Origin: Polyangiaceae bacterium
GTDB lineage: Bacteria > Myxococcota_A > Polyangia > Polyangiales > Polyangiaceae
Reading direction: 5' to 3'
DNA length: 34,209 nt
NCBI GenBank assembly: GCA_023150915.1
Contig: JAKLKA010000074.1
Location: 1-34,209, forward strand
Shown here: positions 1-7,461 of the stretch, in pieces
How the letters are laid out: each line of letters starts with the position of its first letter
Position numbering within the stretch: the first letter of the stretch is position 1
The notes under the pieces: generated by a model
Told to the model about the DNA's origin: nothing
Seen by the model: only the letters and a program-made list of their open reading frames with translations
Database searches by the model: none
Position numbers and translations under genes: made by a program

Positions 1-147
1 GACTCCGCCTCCAGCGGCACGAGCTCCGGGGTGCGCGGGACGCGTGGGAACGCGTGAGTGACTTTCGAACTTCAACCGAAGGCAGGGCGCCGTGGGTCGC
101 CGGCGCTGCACAGCAGCGGGGAAAACTTCGGCTGGATAACTAGCATT

Positions 148-1344
148 CTACCTTGAGCGCTTCCGGTTTGCCCGGGGTGGGGCGAGGGTGGGGCGGGGCG
201 GGATTCCCGCGAGATCCGGCGGGGTCGGGGCGTGGGGGACGGTGTTATGCGAGGCCGTGTAGCCGGATAATTGGTGCTCGGGTGGGGGGACGGAAGTGGC
301 GAGCTGGTCCAGGGGGCTCTGGACCCCGCGGCCGCCGCGGTTCAGGACGTGGGTGTAGATCATGGTGGTGCTGACGTCGTTGTGGCCCAAGAGCTCTTGG
401 ATGGTGCGGATGTCGTAGCCCGCCTCGAGCAGGTGGGTGGCGAACGAGTGGCGAAGGGTGTGGCAAGAGACGTGCTTGGTCAGTCCGGCGTCCACGGCGG
501 CGCGGTGGACTGCGCGCTGAAGCACGGTCTGGTGAGTGTGGTGCCGTCGACGCTCGCCGCTGGCGCGGTCGGTGTAGTGGCGCTCGGCCGCGAACACCCA
601 CTGCCAGCCCCAGTCGACGGGCGCACCCGGGTACTTTCGGCCAAGCGCGTCGGGCAGCTCGACGCGGCCGAAACCCTCGACCAGATCGGCCTGGTGCTGT
701 GCGAAACGGGCGGCAAGGTGTCTGGTCAGGGGTTCGACCAGCGCCAGCGGAAGAACGGTCACCCGATCCTTCTTGCCTTTTCCGCGGCGGACGGTGACCT
801 CGCGTCGTCCGACGTCGATGTCCTTCACACGTAGGCTGGCGCACTCGGTCAGCCGCAACCCGCAACCGTACAAGAGAGACGCCATCAGCCAGGGCGTGCC
901 GTGCAGCCGGGTGAGCAGCGCTGCGACCTCTGCGCGCGACAGAACCGTGGGCAAGTGAACGGGCCGCTTCGCGCGGACGACATCGTCGAAGGCCCGAAGG
1001 CTTCTACCGATGACCTCGCGATAGAGGAAGAGCAGGGCGGCCGCAGCTTGATTCTGCGTCGAGGCGCTGACTCGTGTCTCGGTGGCAAGGTGCGAGAGGA
1101 ATTCGGTGACGTGCTCCTCGCCCAGGTCGGCGGGGTGGCGGCGATCGTGAAAGAGAATGAAGCGCCGAATCCATCCGCAGTACGCCTTCTCGGTTCGCGG
1201 GCTCATGCCGCGCGCGCGCACTGCAGCACGGACTCGGTCGAGCAGCCGTGGGGCCTGGTGACCGGGCGCTAGGGTCAGAGGGTCGGGGGGCACGAGCGAC
1301 TGCGTTTGCAGTGGCCGTGCCAAGATTGCGGGGCGGGCCCCCAC
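148..1344 (-). CDS. intI: Integron-type integrase (IntI-family tyrosine recombinase)
   Basis: Site-specific tyrosine recombinase of the integron integrase family, which joins attC hairpins to attI. An N-terminal SAM-like core-binding domain (about residues 34-125) precedes the catalytic domain. Visible catalytic residues are R164 (CGLRLTE), K189, H295 and R298 (CHTLRHS), H321 (LLGH) and Y330 (MIYTHV). Their spacing equals that which I recall for IntI1 (R146, K171, H277, R280, H303, Y312). The IntI-specific insertion that separates this family from XerC/D is present at about 229-290 (LPDALGRKYPG, WGWQWVF, HHTHQTVLQRA). A Pro-rich tail of about 45 residues follows the usual end of the family. 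The start is uncertain: GTG 1344 is the longest and GTG 1293 gives an IntI1-like N terminus; neither has a clear ribosome site. No attC is seen nearby. Same strand as pntAB downstream of that operon, but separated from it by the repeat array. Confidence 0.9.
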   Translation of the reverse strand: MGARPAILARPLQTQSLVPPDPLTLAPGHQAPRLLDRVRAAVRARGMSPRTEKAYCGWIRRFILFHDRRHPADLGEEHVTEFLSHLATETRVSASTQNQAAAALLFLYREVIGRSLRAFDDVVRAKRPVHLPTVLSRAEVAALLTRLHGTPWLMASLLYGCGLRLTECASLRVKDIDVGRREVTVRRGKGKKDRVTVLPLALVEPLTRHLAARFAQHQADLVEGFGRVELPDALGRKYPGAPVDWGWQWVFAAERHYTDRASGERRRHHTHQTVLQRAVHRAAVDAGLTKHVSCHTLRHSFATHLLEAGYDIRTIQELLGHNDVSTTMIYTHVLNRGGRGVQSPLDQLATSVPPPEHQLSGYTASHNTVPHAPTPPDLAGIPPRPTLAPPRANRKRSR

Positions 1345-1392
1345 ACAGCCGCGTGTGGTTCTTTCCAGCGGAACGGACCCGTCGTGGCGCCG

Positions 1393-1645
1393 CCGCGGAC
1401 CCCTCCGTGGGGCTGCCGCGGATCCCTCCGTGGGGCTGCCGCGGACCCCTCCGTGGACCTGCCGCGGACCCCTCCGTGGGGCTGCCGCGGACCCCTCCGT
1501 GGGGCTGCCGCGGACCCCTCCGTGGGGCTGCCGCGGACCCCTCCGTGGGGCTGCCGCGGATCGCTCCGTGGGGCTGCCGCGGATCGCTCCGTGGGGCTGC
1601 CGCGGACCCCTCCGTGGGGCTGCCGCGGATCCCTCCGTGGGGCTG
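1393..1645. repeat. 23-bp tandem repeat array, 11 copies
   Basis: Eleven head-to-tail 23-bp units begin at 1393, 1416, 1439, 1462, 1485, 1508, 1531, 1554, 1577, 1600 and 1623; a twelfth keeps only its first seven bases (1646-1652). Each opens with the palindrome CCGCGG. The consensus carries CCCC and GGGG arms around TCCGT, so one unit plus the next CCGCGG can fold into a hairpin of nested stems. Units 1, 4-7 and 10 are identical. Units 2 and 11 share a C-to-T change, units 8 and 9 share an ATCG variant that shortens the left arm, and unit 3 has GGACC in place of GGGGC. Lack of spacers excludes a CRISPR array, and 23 is not a multiple of three, so a coding role is unlikely. Confidence 0.95.
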
Positions 1646-1658
1646 CCGCGGACGCGTT

Positions 1659-1680
1659 GCGGACCCGCTGCGGACCCGCC
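1659..1680. repeat. Two-copy 11-bp direct repeat next to the 23-bp array
   Basis: GCGGACCCGCT (1659-1669) is followed at once by GCGGACCCGCC (1670-1680). It resembles a degenerate remnant of the 23-bp unit at the edge of the array. Confidence 0.6.
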
Positions 1681-1682
1681 TG

Positions 1683-1722
1683 GGGTGGCGATACGCCGTT
1701 TCGCGCCTGGCGATCGCCACCC
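1683..1722 (-). terminator. Inverted repeat downstream of pntB, possible terminator
   Basis: GGGTGGCGAT (1683-1692) and ATCGCCACCC (1713-1722) form a perfect 10-bp stem with a 20-base loop, about 80 bases past the pntB stop. There is no T-run, so an intrinsic terminator is only a guess; it could instead be a protein-binding site. Confidence 0.4.
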
Positions 1723-1775
1723 GCCGCGCTGGGTGCGCGGGGTGCGGCGAGAGCCGGGCGAGACGGCCCGTGTTG

Positions 1776-1832
1776 TGCGCCGGCTGCGGCGCGAGACGAG
1801 CCTACGCGGCCTTTGCGCCGGTTGCGGCGCGA
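1776..1832 (-). repeat. Paired 19-bp GC-hairpin repeats at the pntB 3' end
   Basis: TGCGCCGGCTGCGGCGCGA (1776-1794) recurs with one change at 1814-1832, 38 bases away. Each copy contains GCGCCG and CGGCGC around a 4-base loop. The second copy lies inside the last codons of pntB and the first just beyond its stop. They could act as transcript-end hairpins for pntAB; neither has a T-tract. Confidence 0.55.
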
Positions 1833-3223
1833 AGCTCGTCCAGGATGGCGTCGACGGTCTTCTTCGCGTCGCCGAACAGCATGCGGGTGTTCTCTTTGAA
1901 GAACAGGGGGTTTTCGACGCCGGCGTAGCCGCTTGCCATGCTGCGCTTCATCACCACGCAGCTCTTGGCCTTCCACACCTCGAGCACGGGCATCCCATAG
2001 ATGGGGCTCGACGTGTCGTCGAGCGCGCCGGGGTTCACGATGTCGTTGGCCCCGATCACCAGCACCGCGTCCGTCTCGGGGAAGTCTTCGTTGATCTCGT
2101 CCATCTCGAGCACGATGTCGTAGGGGACCTTGGCCTCGGCGAGCAGAACGTTCATGTGACCGGGGAGGCGGCCCGCGACGGGGTGGATGGCAAAGCGCAC
2201 CTTCACTCCGCGGTCGACCAGCAGCTTGGCCACCTCCCACAGCGGGTACTGAGCCTGGGCCACCGCCATGCCATAGCCGGGGACGACCACCACGCTCTTG
2301 GCTTCTGCGAGCAGGGTGGCGGTCTCGGCGGCGGTGACGCTGACCACTTCGCCCTGGGGCTCCCCGGCGCCCTTGGCCGGGGCGGCGCCCTCGTCGGCGC
2401 CGAAGCCACCAAAGATCACGCTGACGATGGAGCGGTTCATCGCCTTGCACATGATGTAGCTGAGGATTGCGCCACTCGAGCCGACCAGTGCGCCGGTGAT
2501 GATCAGCAGATCGTTGGCCAGCATGAAGCCGGCGGCGGCCGCGGCCCAGCCCGAGTAGCTGTTGAGCATCGACACGACGACCGGCATGTCGGCGCCGCCG
2601 ATGGCCATCACCAGGTGGATTCCCAGCACGCCCGCGATGGCGGTCATGATGAGGAGGGGCTGCAGACCGCCGTGCTCTTGGGCAGAGAGGAACTGCGCAC
2701 AGAGCAGTGCCGACGCTCCGACCATGGCCAGGTTGGCCAGGTGGCGGCCCGGCAGCAAGAGCGGCTTGCTGCGGATCAGACCCTGCAGCTTGCCGTAGGC
2801 GACGATCGATCCGGTGAAGGTGATGGCGCCGATGAACACGCCCAGAAAGACCTCGACCTCGTGGATCACCGCTTCGGCGCCGGTGAGGTCGGCCGGCGGA
2901 GCCAGGAACGAAGCGACGCCCACCAGCACGGCGGCCGCGCCGACGAAGCTGTGCAAGACCGCGACCAGTTGCGGCATGCTGGTCATGGCCACGCGCGCCG
3001 CCAGCACTGCGCCGATCACTGCGCCGATTCCGATGGCGGCGGCCAGCACGCCATAGCCCTTCACCGCAGGGTGCGCCGCGGTGGCGACCAGTGCGATCAC
3101 CATGCCGGCGATGCCGAAAGCGTTGCCGCGCCCGGCCGACGCCTGCTTCGAAAGCCCACCCAAGCTCAGGATGAAGAGCACACCGGCGACGAGATAAGCG
3201 ATGTTCTGAAGGCTCTGGGGCAT
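1802..3223 (-). CDS. pntB: NAD(P) transhydrogenase subunit beta
   Basis: Inner-membrane beta subunit of proton-translocating transhydrogenase, which reduces NADP+ with NADH using the proton gradient. The 473 residues match the family length. The N-terminal two-thirds is a run of hydrophobic helices (for example near residues 4-25, 30-50 and 55-80). The C-terminal NADP(H)-binding domain III shows [40 protein letters not shown] and the ending motif GVENPLF. Its ATG follows the pntA stop by 6 bases, so the two form an operon. The last codons overlap a GC hairpin that is repeated just downstream. The enzyme supplies NADPH for biosynthesis or redox defence. Identification is firm. Confidence 0.97.
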   Translation of the reverse strand: MPQSLQNIAYLVAGVLFILSLGGLSKQASAGRGNAFGIAGMVIALVATAAHPAVKGYGVLAAAIGIGAVIGAVLAARVAMTSMPQLVAVLHSFVGAAAVLVGVASFLAPPADLTGAEAVIHEVEVFLGVFIGAITFTGSIVAYGKLQGLIRSKPLLLPGRHLANLAMVGASALLCAQFLSAQEHGGLQPLLIMTAIAGVLGIHLVMAIGGADMPVVVSMLNSYSGWAAAAAGFMLANDLLIITGALVGSSGAILSYIMCKAMNRSIVSVIFGGFGADEGAAPAKGAGEPQGEVVSVTAAETATLLAEAKSVVVVPGYGMAVAQAQYPLWEVAKLLVDRGVKVRFAIHPVAGRLPGHMNVLLAEAKVPYDIVLEMDEINEDFPETDAVLVIGANDIVNPGALDDTSSPIYGMPVLEVWKAKSCVVMKRSMASGYAGVENPLFFKENTRMLFGDAKKTVDAILDELRAATGAKAA

Positions 3224-3229
3224 GGCGCG

Positions 3230-4813
3230 TCACCTCTGGAACATGCGCAGCATGCGCTGCGTGACCAGGAAGCCTCCCGAGATGTTGATGGTGGCGATCA
3301 GCACGGCAATGGCACCCAGCAGGGTCACCGGGGCGGTGATCGGACCGGAGACCTGGAGCATGCCGCCGATCAAGATGATGCCGCTGATGGCGTTGGTGAC
3401 GCTCATCAGCGGCGTGTGCAAGGCGGGGGTCACGTTCCAGATGACCTGCCAGCCGATGAAGCACGCCAGCACGAACACCGTGAAGTGAGTCAAGAAGCTG
3501 GCTGGGGCCACCAGGCCCAGGGCGATCAGCAGCGCGGCGATCGCGGCAAGGGCCAGGGCGGCGCCGGCGCCCGCCGGCTTGGCCTCGGGGCGCTTCTGCG
3601 TGTCGTGCTGCTTCTTGGCCTCGGGCGGCGGGATGGTGCTGGGCGGGTTCTTGGGGCGGCTCTTGATCTCGGGCTCGGGCTTCTTCGGTGGCGGCCACAT
3701 CAGCTCGCCCTCGTGCAGCACCAGGGCGCCGCGGATCACCTCGTCGTCCAGATCGACGTGCCAGCTCTTCGCGCCGCCCATGTCGGCGAGCAAGTGCGTG
3801 AGGTTCGTGCCGTACAGCTGACTGGCGGTCGGCGCCAGGCGGCTGGGCAGGTCGACGTAACCGATGACGGTGACGCCTCGGTGGACGATCACCTCGCCGG
3901 GGCGGGTGAGCGCGCAGTTGCCTCCGGATTCGGCTGCCAGATCGACGATCACCGATCCGGAACGCATGCTCTCGACCATGGCCTGCGTGAGCAGCACCGG
4001 CGCCGGCTTGCCCGGAACCAGTGCGGTGGTGACGATGATGTCGACGTCCTTCGCCTGGGCGGCGAACAGCGCCATCTCGGCTGCGATGAACTCGGGGCTC
4101 ATCTCTTTGGCGTATCCGCCCTCGCCGGTGCCGTCTTCGAGCAGCGTGACCTCGAGGAACTCGGCGCCCATGCTCTTGACCTGCTCTTTGACCGCGGGGC
4201 GCGTGTCGAACGCGCGCACGATGGCGCCCAGGCCACGCGCGGCGCCGATGGCTGCCAGGCCGGCAACGCCCGCACCGATGACCATCACCTTGGCGGGCGG
4301 GACCTTGCCGGCAGCGGTGATTTGCCCGGTGAAGAACCGGCCGAAGAAGCTCGCGGCCTCGATCACCGCGCGATATCCGGCGATGTTGGCCATGGACGAG
4401 AGCGCGTCCATCTTCTGCGCGCGTGTGACGCGTGGCACCTGATCCATGGCCAAGAGGGTCGCCTTGCGCGCGGCAATCCGCTCGATCAGCTCCTTGTTCT
4501 TGGCGGGCCAGATGAAGCTCACCAGCGTCTGCTTTTCGCGAATGAGGTCCGCCTCGTGCTTGCCGAGGCCCGGGTGGTCTTCGGGCGGTTGCACCTTCAG
4601 GACGATGTCGGCGCTCGACCACAGCTCGGCCGGGCCCGCGATGATGCTCGCCCCGGCCTTCTGGTAGTCCTCGTCCGAGAACGATGCCTTCTCGCCGGCG
4701 CCGGTCTCGATGGCGACGTCGAAGCCCAGCTTCTTCAGCCGGGCGGTGGATTCTGGGGTCGCGGCGACACGGCGCTCGCCGGGACGCACCTCTCTAGGGA
4801 TGGCGACTAGCAT
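3230..4813 (-). CDS. pntA: NAD(P) transhydrogenase subunit alpha
   Basis: Alpha subunit carrying the NAD(H)-binding domain I plus the first membrane helices; it acts with PntB. The start chosen is ATG 4813 (527 residues), because GGAG lies 6 bases upstream and the protein then opens [20 protein letters not shown], as the family does. An in-frame ATG exists at 4897 without a good ribosome site. Motifs include the Rossmann glycines [20 protein letters not shown], the mobile loop [20 protein letters not shown], and four hydrophobic helices at the C terminus. A Pro/Lys/Glu-rich linker ([18 protein letters not shown]) joins the two parts; the domains are in one chain, not split into PntAA/PntAB as in some bacteria. 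Divergent from the lipoprotein gene at 5033. Confidence 0.96.
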   Translation of the reverse strand: MLVAIPREVRPGERRVAATPESTARLKKLGFDVAIETGAGEKASFSDEDYQKAGASIIAGPAELWSSADIVLKVQPPEDHPGLGKHEADLIREKQTLVSFIWPAKNKELIERIAARKATLLAMDQVPRVTRAQKMDALSSMANIAGYRAVIEAASFFGRFFTGQITAAGKVPPAKVMVIGAGVAGLAAIGAARGLGAIVRAFDTRPAVKEQVKSMGAEFLEVTLLEDGTGEGGYAKEMSPEFIAAEMALFAAQAKDVDIIVTTALVPGKPAPVLLTQAMVESMRSGSVIVDLAAESGGNCALTRPGEVIVHRGVTVIGYVDLPSRLAPTASQLYGTNLTHLLADMGGAKSWHVDLDDEVIRGALVLHEGELMWPPPKKPEPEIKSRPKNPPSTIPPPEAKKQHDTQKRPEAKPAGAGAALALAAIAALLIALGLVAPASFLTHFTVFVLACFIGWQVIWNVTPALHTPLMSVTNAISGIILIGGMLQVSGPITAPVTLLGAIAVLIATINISGGFLVTQRMLRMFQR

Positions 4814-5032
4814 CTCGGGCTCCACGCGCCTTGCGGCGCGGCCGGCGACGGATGGGCTCGCCGACATGGGCGGGGGGGCGTCCGGCCCGCCTTCCATAGC
4901 GCAATCCGACCGCGCACATGCGAAGAACTTGAGGTGGGCCTGCGCCGGGGGAAAATGCAGGCAAATTCCCCGGCAGTCGGCCGTGGTAGGATGCACCCAC
5001 TCACCGTCGTGAGCGTTCGAGGGAGATCAGAG
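4814..5032. promoter_or_regulatory. Divergent intergenic region pntA / Cys-rich lipoprotein
   Basis: 219 bases that must carry the promoters of pntAB (leftward) and the lipoprotein (rightward). I see no convincing -35/-10 pair. A small hairpin CTCAC-CGTC-GTGAG sits at 5000-5013, just before the AGGGAG ribosome site (5020-5025) of the lipoprotein gene. Confidence 0.4.
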
Positions 5033-5509
5033 ATGCCCGTCCGTTCCTGGGTCTTTTCGCTATGTGCCGCAGGGCTGGTGTTCGCATGTGGAGGCGACGA
5101 CGACAGCGGTGACTCGTCGACCGGTGGCACCGGCGGCGGAGGCACGGGCGGCAGCAGCACCGGTGGTGCCAGCGGCGGCGGCGGCGCTTCGGGGGCCAGT
5201 GGTGGCAGCGACGGCGGGCTCTTGGGCGGCAGCGGCGGCGGAGACGCCACCAGCTGTGGCGATTTCGGGCAGACGGCGGACTGCAAGACCTGCCTTGCCG
5301 GCAAGTGCTGCTCGCAGGCTGGCGCATGCGCCGGTAACGCGGACTGTGCGGCGTTCGTGACCTGCGCGCGCGCCTGCCCCGCACCCACCGATACCTCCAG
5401 CGCCTGCGTGAAGACCTGTATCACCGACCACAACGCTGGCGGCGGCGTCTACAACCCGATCCTCATCTGCATGCAGACGGACTGCGGGACCCAGTGCCCG
5501 TATCTCTGA
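5033..5509 (+). CDS. Cys-rich lipoprotein with Gly/Ser/Thr linker
   Basis: Predicted secreted lipoprotein of 158 residues; function unknown. ATG 5033 follows AGGGAG by 7 bases, whereas the longer frame to 4934 lacks such support. A signal peptide ends at a lipobox-like LVFAC. Next comes an acidic patch (GGDDDSGDSS) and a linker of about 45 residues rich in GGTGG/GGASGG. The C-terminal module of about 80 residues has roughly 14 cysteines in the pattern CxxCLxxxCC...C...C..F..C...C...C...C...ICM...C...C. The same pattern occurs inside the large surface protein at 27686. Such disulfide-rich modules on flexible Gly-rich tethers are common in myxobacterial surface lipoproteins. Its stop lies 50 bases before the next start, so the two may be co-transcribed. 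Confidence 0.85.
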   Translation: MPVRSWVFSLCAAGLVFACGGDDDSGDSSTGGTGGGGTGGSSTGGASGGGGASGASGGSDGGLLGGSGGGDATSCGDFGQTADCKTCLAGKCCSQAGACAGNADCAAFVTCARACPAPTDTSSACVKTCITDHNAGGGVYNPILICMQTDCGTQCPYL

Positions 5510-5558
5510 CGGGCGGGTGACTCGACGACCGCTCGGGTCGGCACGACTTCCGAGGTTC

Positions 5559-6479
5559 ATGTTCACCCGTGCCCTGTTGCTGGTTGCGCTGGTGACGGCC
5601 TGGGCGGCGCCCGCGCGCGCACAGGCCATGGGGCAGGACGCGGCGGGACTCTTGGCCGATGTCGAGCGCATCGTCAGCGTCGAGCAGAGCCTGGGTTGGT
5701 TCGTCGATCGTACGGCCTACGAAGAGGTGCTGCCGGCCATGCTTCAGTCGGTCTGTCGCACGTCGCCCGCCGCGCGCATCGAGGCGCGGACCGAGCTTGC
5801 TCGTCGCAGTCGCGAGCTGGGCAGCGCGCGCCAGTTGTTCGTTTTCGCGGGTCGCCGCCTCGACGGCAAGGCCAAGGAAGCGCTGTTCGTCGAGCGGCAG
5901 CTGGGCGCGCTCGAGCACGCCATGGCGCGAGCCGACGCCGACTGCCCGTTCTTCGTCCAGCCCGAGCCCGACTTCATCGGGCGGCAGACCGACCGCAATC
6001 GCTTCACCCTCAGCCTCGAGACCGGCGGAATGATCCAGATCCGCCGCACCGAAGGCGACTGGACCTTCGGCGGTGGCGGCACCGGTCGGATCTTGCCGGG
6101 CTACGGCTTCGGGGGTGCGATCACCGTGCTGGCCGGGGCCGAGTTCGGCGGCGGGGCGATGATCCGCCCGGGCGCCGTGCCCACCCAGCTGGCCATCAAC
6201 TACTTCCCAGCCATCCCCGTGGTGGTGCGCTTTCACGACGTGTCGTGGCACTACGACCTCGAGCTGGCCCCGGTTGCGCTGTTCCAGGCCGACGACCACG
6301 ACTTCAGCTATGGCGTCCGCCTCGGCGGCGCCATCGGCGTGGCCGCGCTGCGAACCCGGGGCTTCTTGCCCTGGGCGGGGCTGGCCATGGCGTGGGAACG
6401 TTACTTCGAGAGCGGGGGTCGCGCCTCGGCGGTGTTCCTGCGCGGCGGGTTGCGCGTCGGGTTGATGTGGGATCCCTGA
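5559..6479 (+). CDS. Exported protein of unknown function, beta-rich C terminus
   Basis: 306 residues from ATG 5559; GTG 5517 is in frame but would place 14 extra residues before the signal peptide. A Sec signal peptide is clear (MFTRALLLVALVTAWAAPAR, cleavage likely at ARA-QA). The N-terminal half of the mature protein is helical and charged (ERIVSVEQSLGWFVDR, RTELARRSRELGSARQ). The C-terminal half alternates short strands and glycine turns (LSLETGGMIQIRR, GGGTGRILPGYGFGGAI, YGVRLGGAIGVAALRT, FLRGGLRVGLMWDP). That pattern suggests a small outer-membrane barrel or a beta-sandwich. I do not recognise a named family. It sits between the Cys-rich lipoprotein and the dehydratase, on the same strand. 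Confidence 0.8.
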   Translation: MFTRALLLVALVTAWAAPARAQAMGQDAAGLLADVERIVSVEQSLGWFVDRTAYEEVLPAMLQSVCRTSPAARIEARTELARRSRELGSARQLFVFAGRRLDGKAKEALFVERQLGALEHAMARADADCPFFVQPEPDFIGRQTDRNRFTLSLETGGMIQIRRTEGDWTFGGGGTGRILPGYGFGGAITVLAGAEFGGGAMIRPGAVPTQLAINYFPAIPVVVRFHDVSWHYDLELAPVALFQADDHDFSYGVRLGGAIGVAALRTRGFLPWAGLAMAWERYFESGGRASAVFLRGGLRVGLMWDP

Positions 6480-6501
6480 CGTGTGTAGCGTGCGCGGCAT
6501 C

Positions 6502-7461
6502 ATGACCGAGCACGCAGCGACTCTCGACAGCATTCGTGCCGCGCGCGAGACGATCGCGCCCTGGGTGCACCGCACCCCCATCTTCACGTCCGCCACGCTC
6601 GACCGGTTGGCCAGCCGCAAGCTCTTCTTCAAGTGCGAGAACTTGCAGCGGGTGGGGGCGTTCAAGATCCGGGGTGCGCTGAGCGCGGTGATGCGCCTGC
6701 CCGACGACGTGGCTCGGCGCGGCGTGGTCACGCACTCGAGCGGCAACCACGCGCAGGCGCTGGCCCTGGCCGCCAAGTTGCGCGGCATCCCCGCCCACGT
6801 GGTGATGCCCACCACCGCTCCGCAGGTCAAGCGTGACGCGGTGATCGGCTATGGCGCGCGCGTGGTGCCCTGCGAGCCCACGCTGGCGGCGCGCGAACGG
6901 GTGGCGCGCGAGGTGGGCGAGGACACCGGCGCCGTCATGATTCCGCCCTACGATCACCCCGACGTGATTGCGGGGCAGGGCACGGTTGCGCTCGAGGTGC
7001 TGGAGCAGGTTCCCGAGCTCGACGCCATCGTCGCGCCGATCGGCGGCGGCGGGCTGATCAGCGGCATCGCGCTGGCGATCCGGGGGCAGGCTCCGGGGGT
7101 CGGCGTGTTCGGGGCCGAGCCGGCCGGTGCCGACGACGCGGCCCGCAGCAAGGCCGCGCGCGAGCTCTTGCCCCAAGACAACCCGAAGACCATCGCCGAC
7201 GGCCTGTGCGCAGGCCTGGGGCGTCACACCTGGCCGGTGGTGCGCGATCACGTCGATCGCATCATCACCGTGTCCGACGACGAGATCGTGACGGCCATGC
7301 GGCTGGTGTTCGAACGCATGAAGCTGGTGGTCGAGCCCAGCGGCGCCGTGTCGGTGGCCGCGGTGCTCTCCGATGCGTTCCGATCGATGCCTGGCCTGGG
7401 CAGGGTGGCGGTGGTGATCTCGGGCGGCAACGTCGACCTTGGGCAGCTGCCCTTCCGCTGA
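6502..7461 (+). CDS. Threonine dehydratase / serine racemase-like PLP enzyme
   Basis: Fold-type II PLP enzyme of 319 residues; ATG 6502 is preferred to GTG 6481 because it opens like the family. Expected chemistry is beta-elimination of L-threonine or L-serine to 2-oxobutyrate or pyruvate plus ammonia, or serine racemisation. The Schiff-base lysine is K55 in GAFKIRGA. The substrate loop is SSGNHAQA (about 79-86), the phosphate-binding tetraglycine is in PIGGGGLISG, and the cofactor-facing serine is in VVISGGN. It lacks the C-terminal ACT domain of biosynthetic IlvA, so it is unlikely to be feedback-inhibited by isoleucine and fits the catabolic or racemase-like subgroup. Its TGA abuts the TCA (minus-strand TGA) of the FIST gene with no base between. 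Confidence 0.9.
   Translation: MTEHAATLDSIRAARETIAPWVHRTPIFTSATLDRLASRKLFFKCENLQRVGAFKIRGALSAVMRLPDDVARRGVVTHSSGNHAQALALAAKLRGIPAHVVMPTTAPQVKRDAVIGYGARVVPCEPTLAARERVAREVGEDTGAVMIPPYDHPDVIAGQGTVALEVLEQVPELDAIVAPIGGGGLISGIALAIRGQAPGVGVFGAEPAGADDAARSKAARELLPQDNPKTIADGLCAGLGRHTWPVVRDHVDRIITVSDDEIVTAMRLVFERMKLVVEPSGAVSVAAVLSDAFRSMPGLGRVAVVISGGNVDLGQLPFR

Larger units (their letters stand above)
1345..1801. other. Non-coding region between intI and pntB
   Basis: About 457 bases without a credible gene. It holds, in order, an inverted repeat CCACAC/GTGTGG (1341-1358) overlapping the longest intI start, the 23-bp tandem array (1393-1645), an 11-bp direct repeat in two copies (1659-1680), a 10-bp inverted repeat (1683-1722) and the first of two GC hairpins (1776-1794). 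Open frames crossing the region are artefacts of a stop-free repeat. No attC-like GTTRRRY core was found. Confidence 0.7.

Noticed and set aside
1..147. Possible gene or tRNA integration target next to intI
   Set aside because: No open frame with signals, tRNA fold or conserved site seen; only a short ACGCGTG direct repeat near 38-57.
1393..1645. Tandem array as a CRISPR or as a coding repeat
   Set aside because: Units are contiguous without spacers, and the 23-base period changes frame each unit.
1345..1801. attC or attI recombination site
   Set aside because: No GTTRRRY core with paired R/L boxes could be found by eye; a covariance-model search would be needed to exclude a divergent attI.
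1355..4810. Plus-strand open frame of 1151 codons, and a minus-strand frame of 1115 codons at 1275-4622
   Set aside because: Both run through pntAB in other frames and through the stop-free 23-bp array; their composition is low-complexity Arg/His/Gly, typical of GC-rich shadows.
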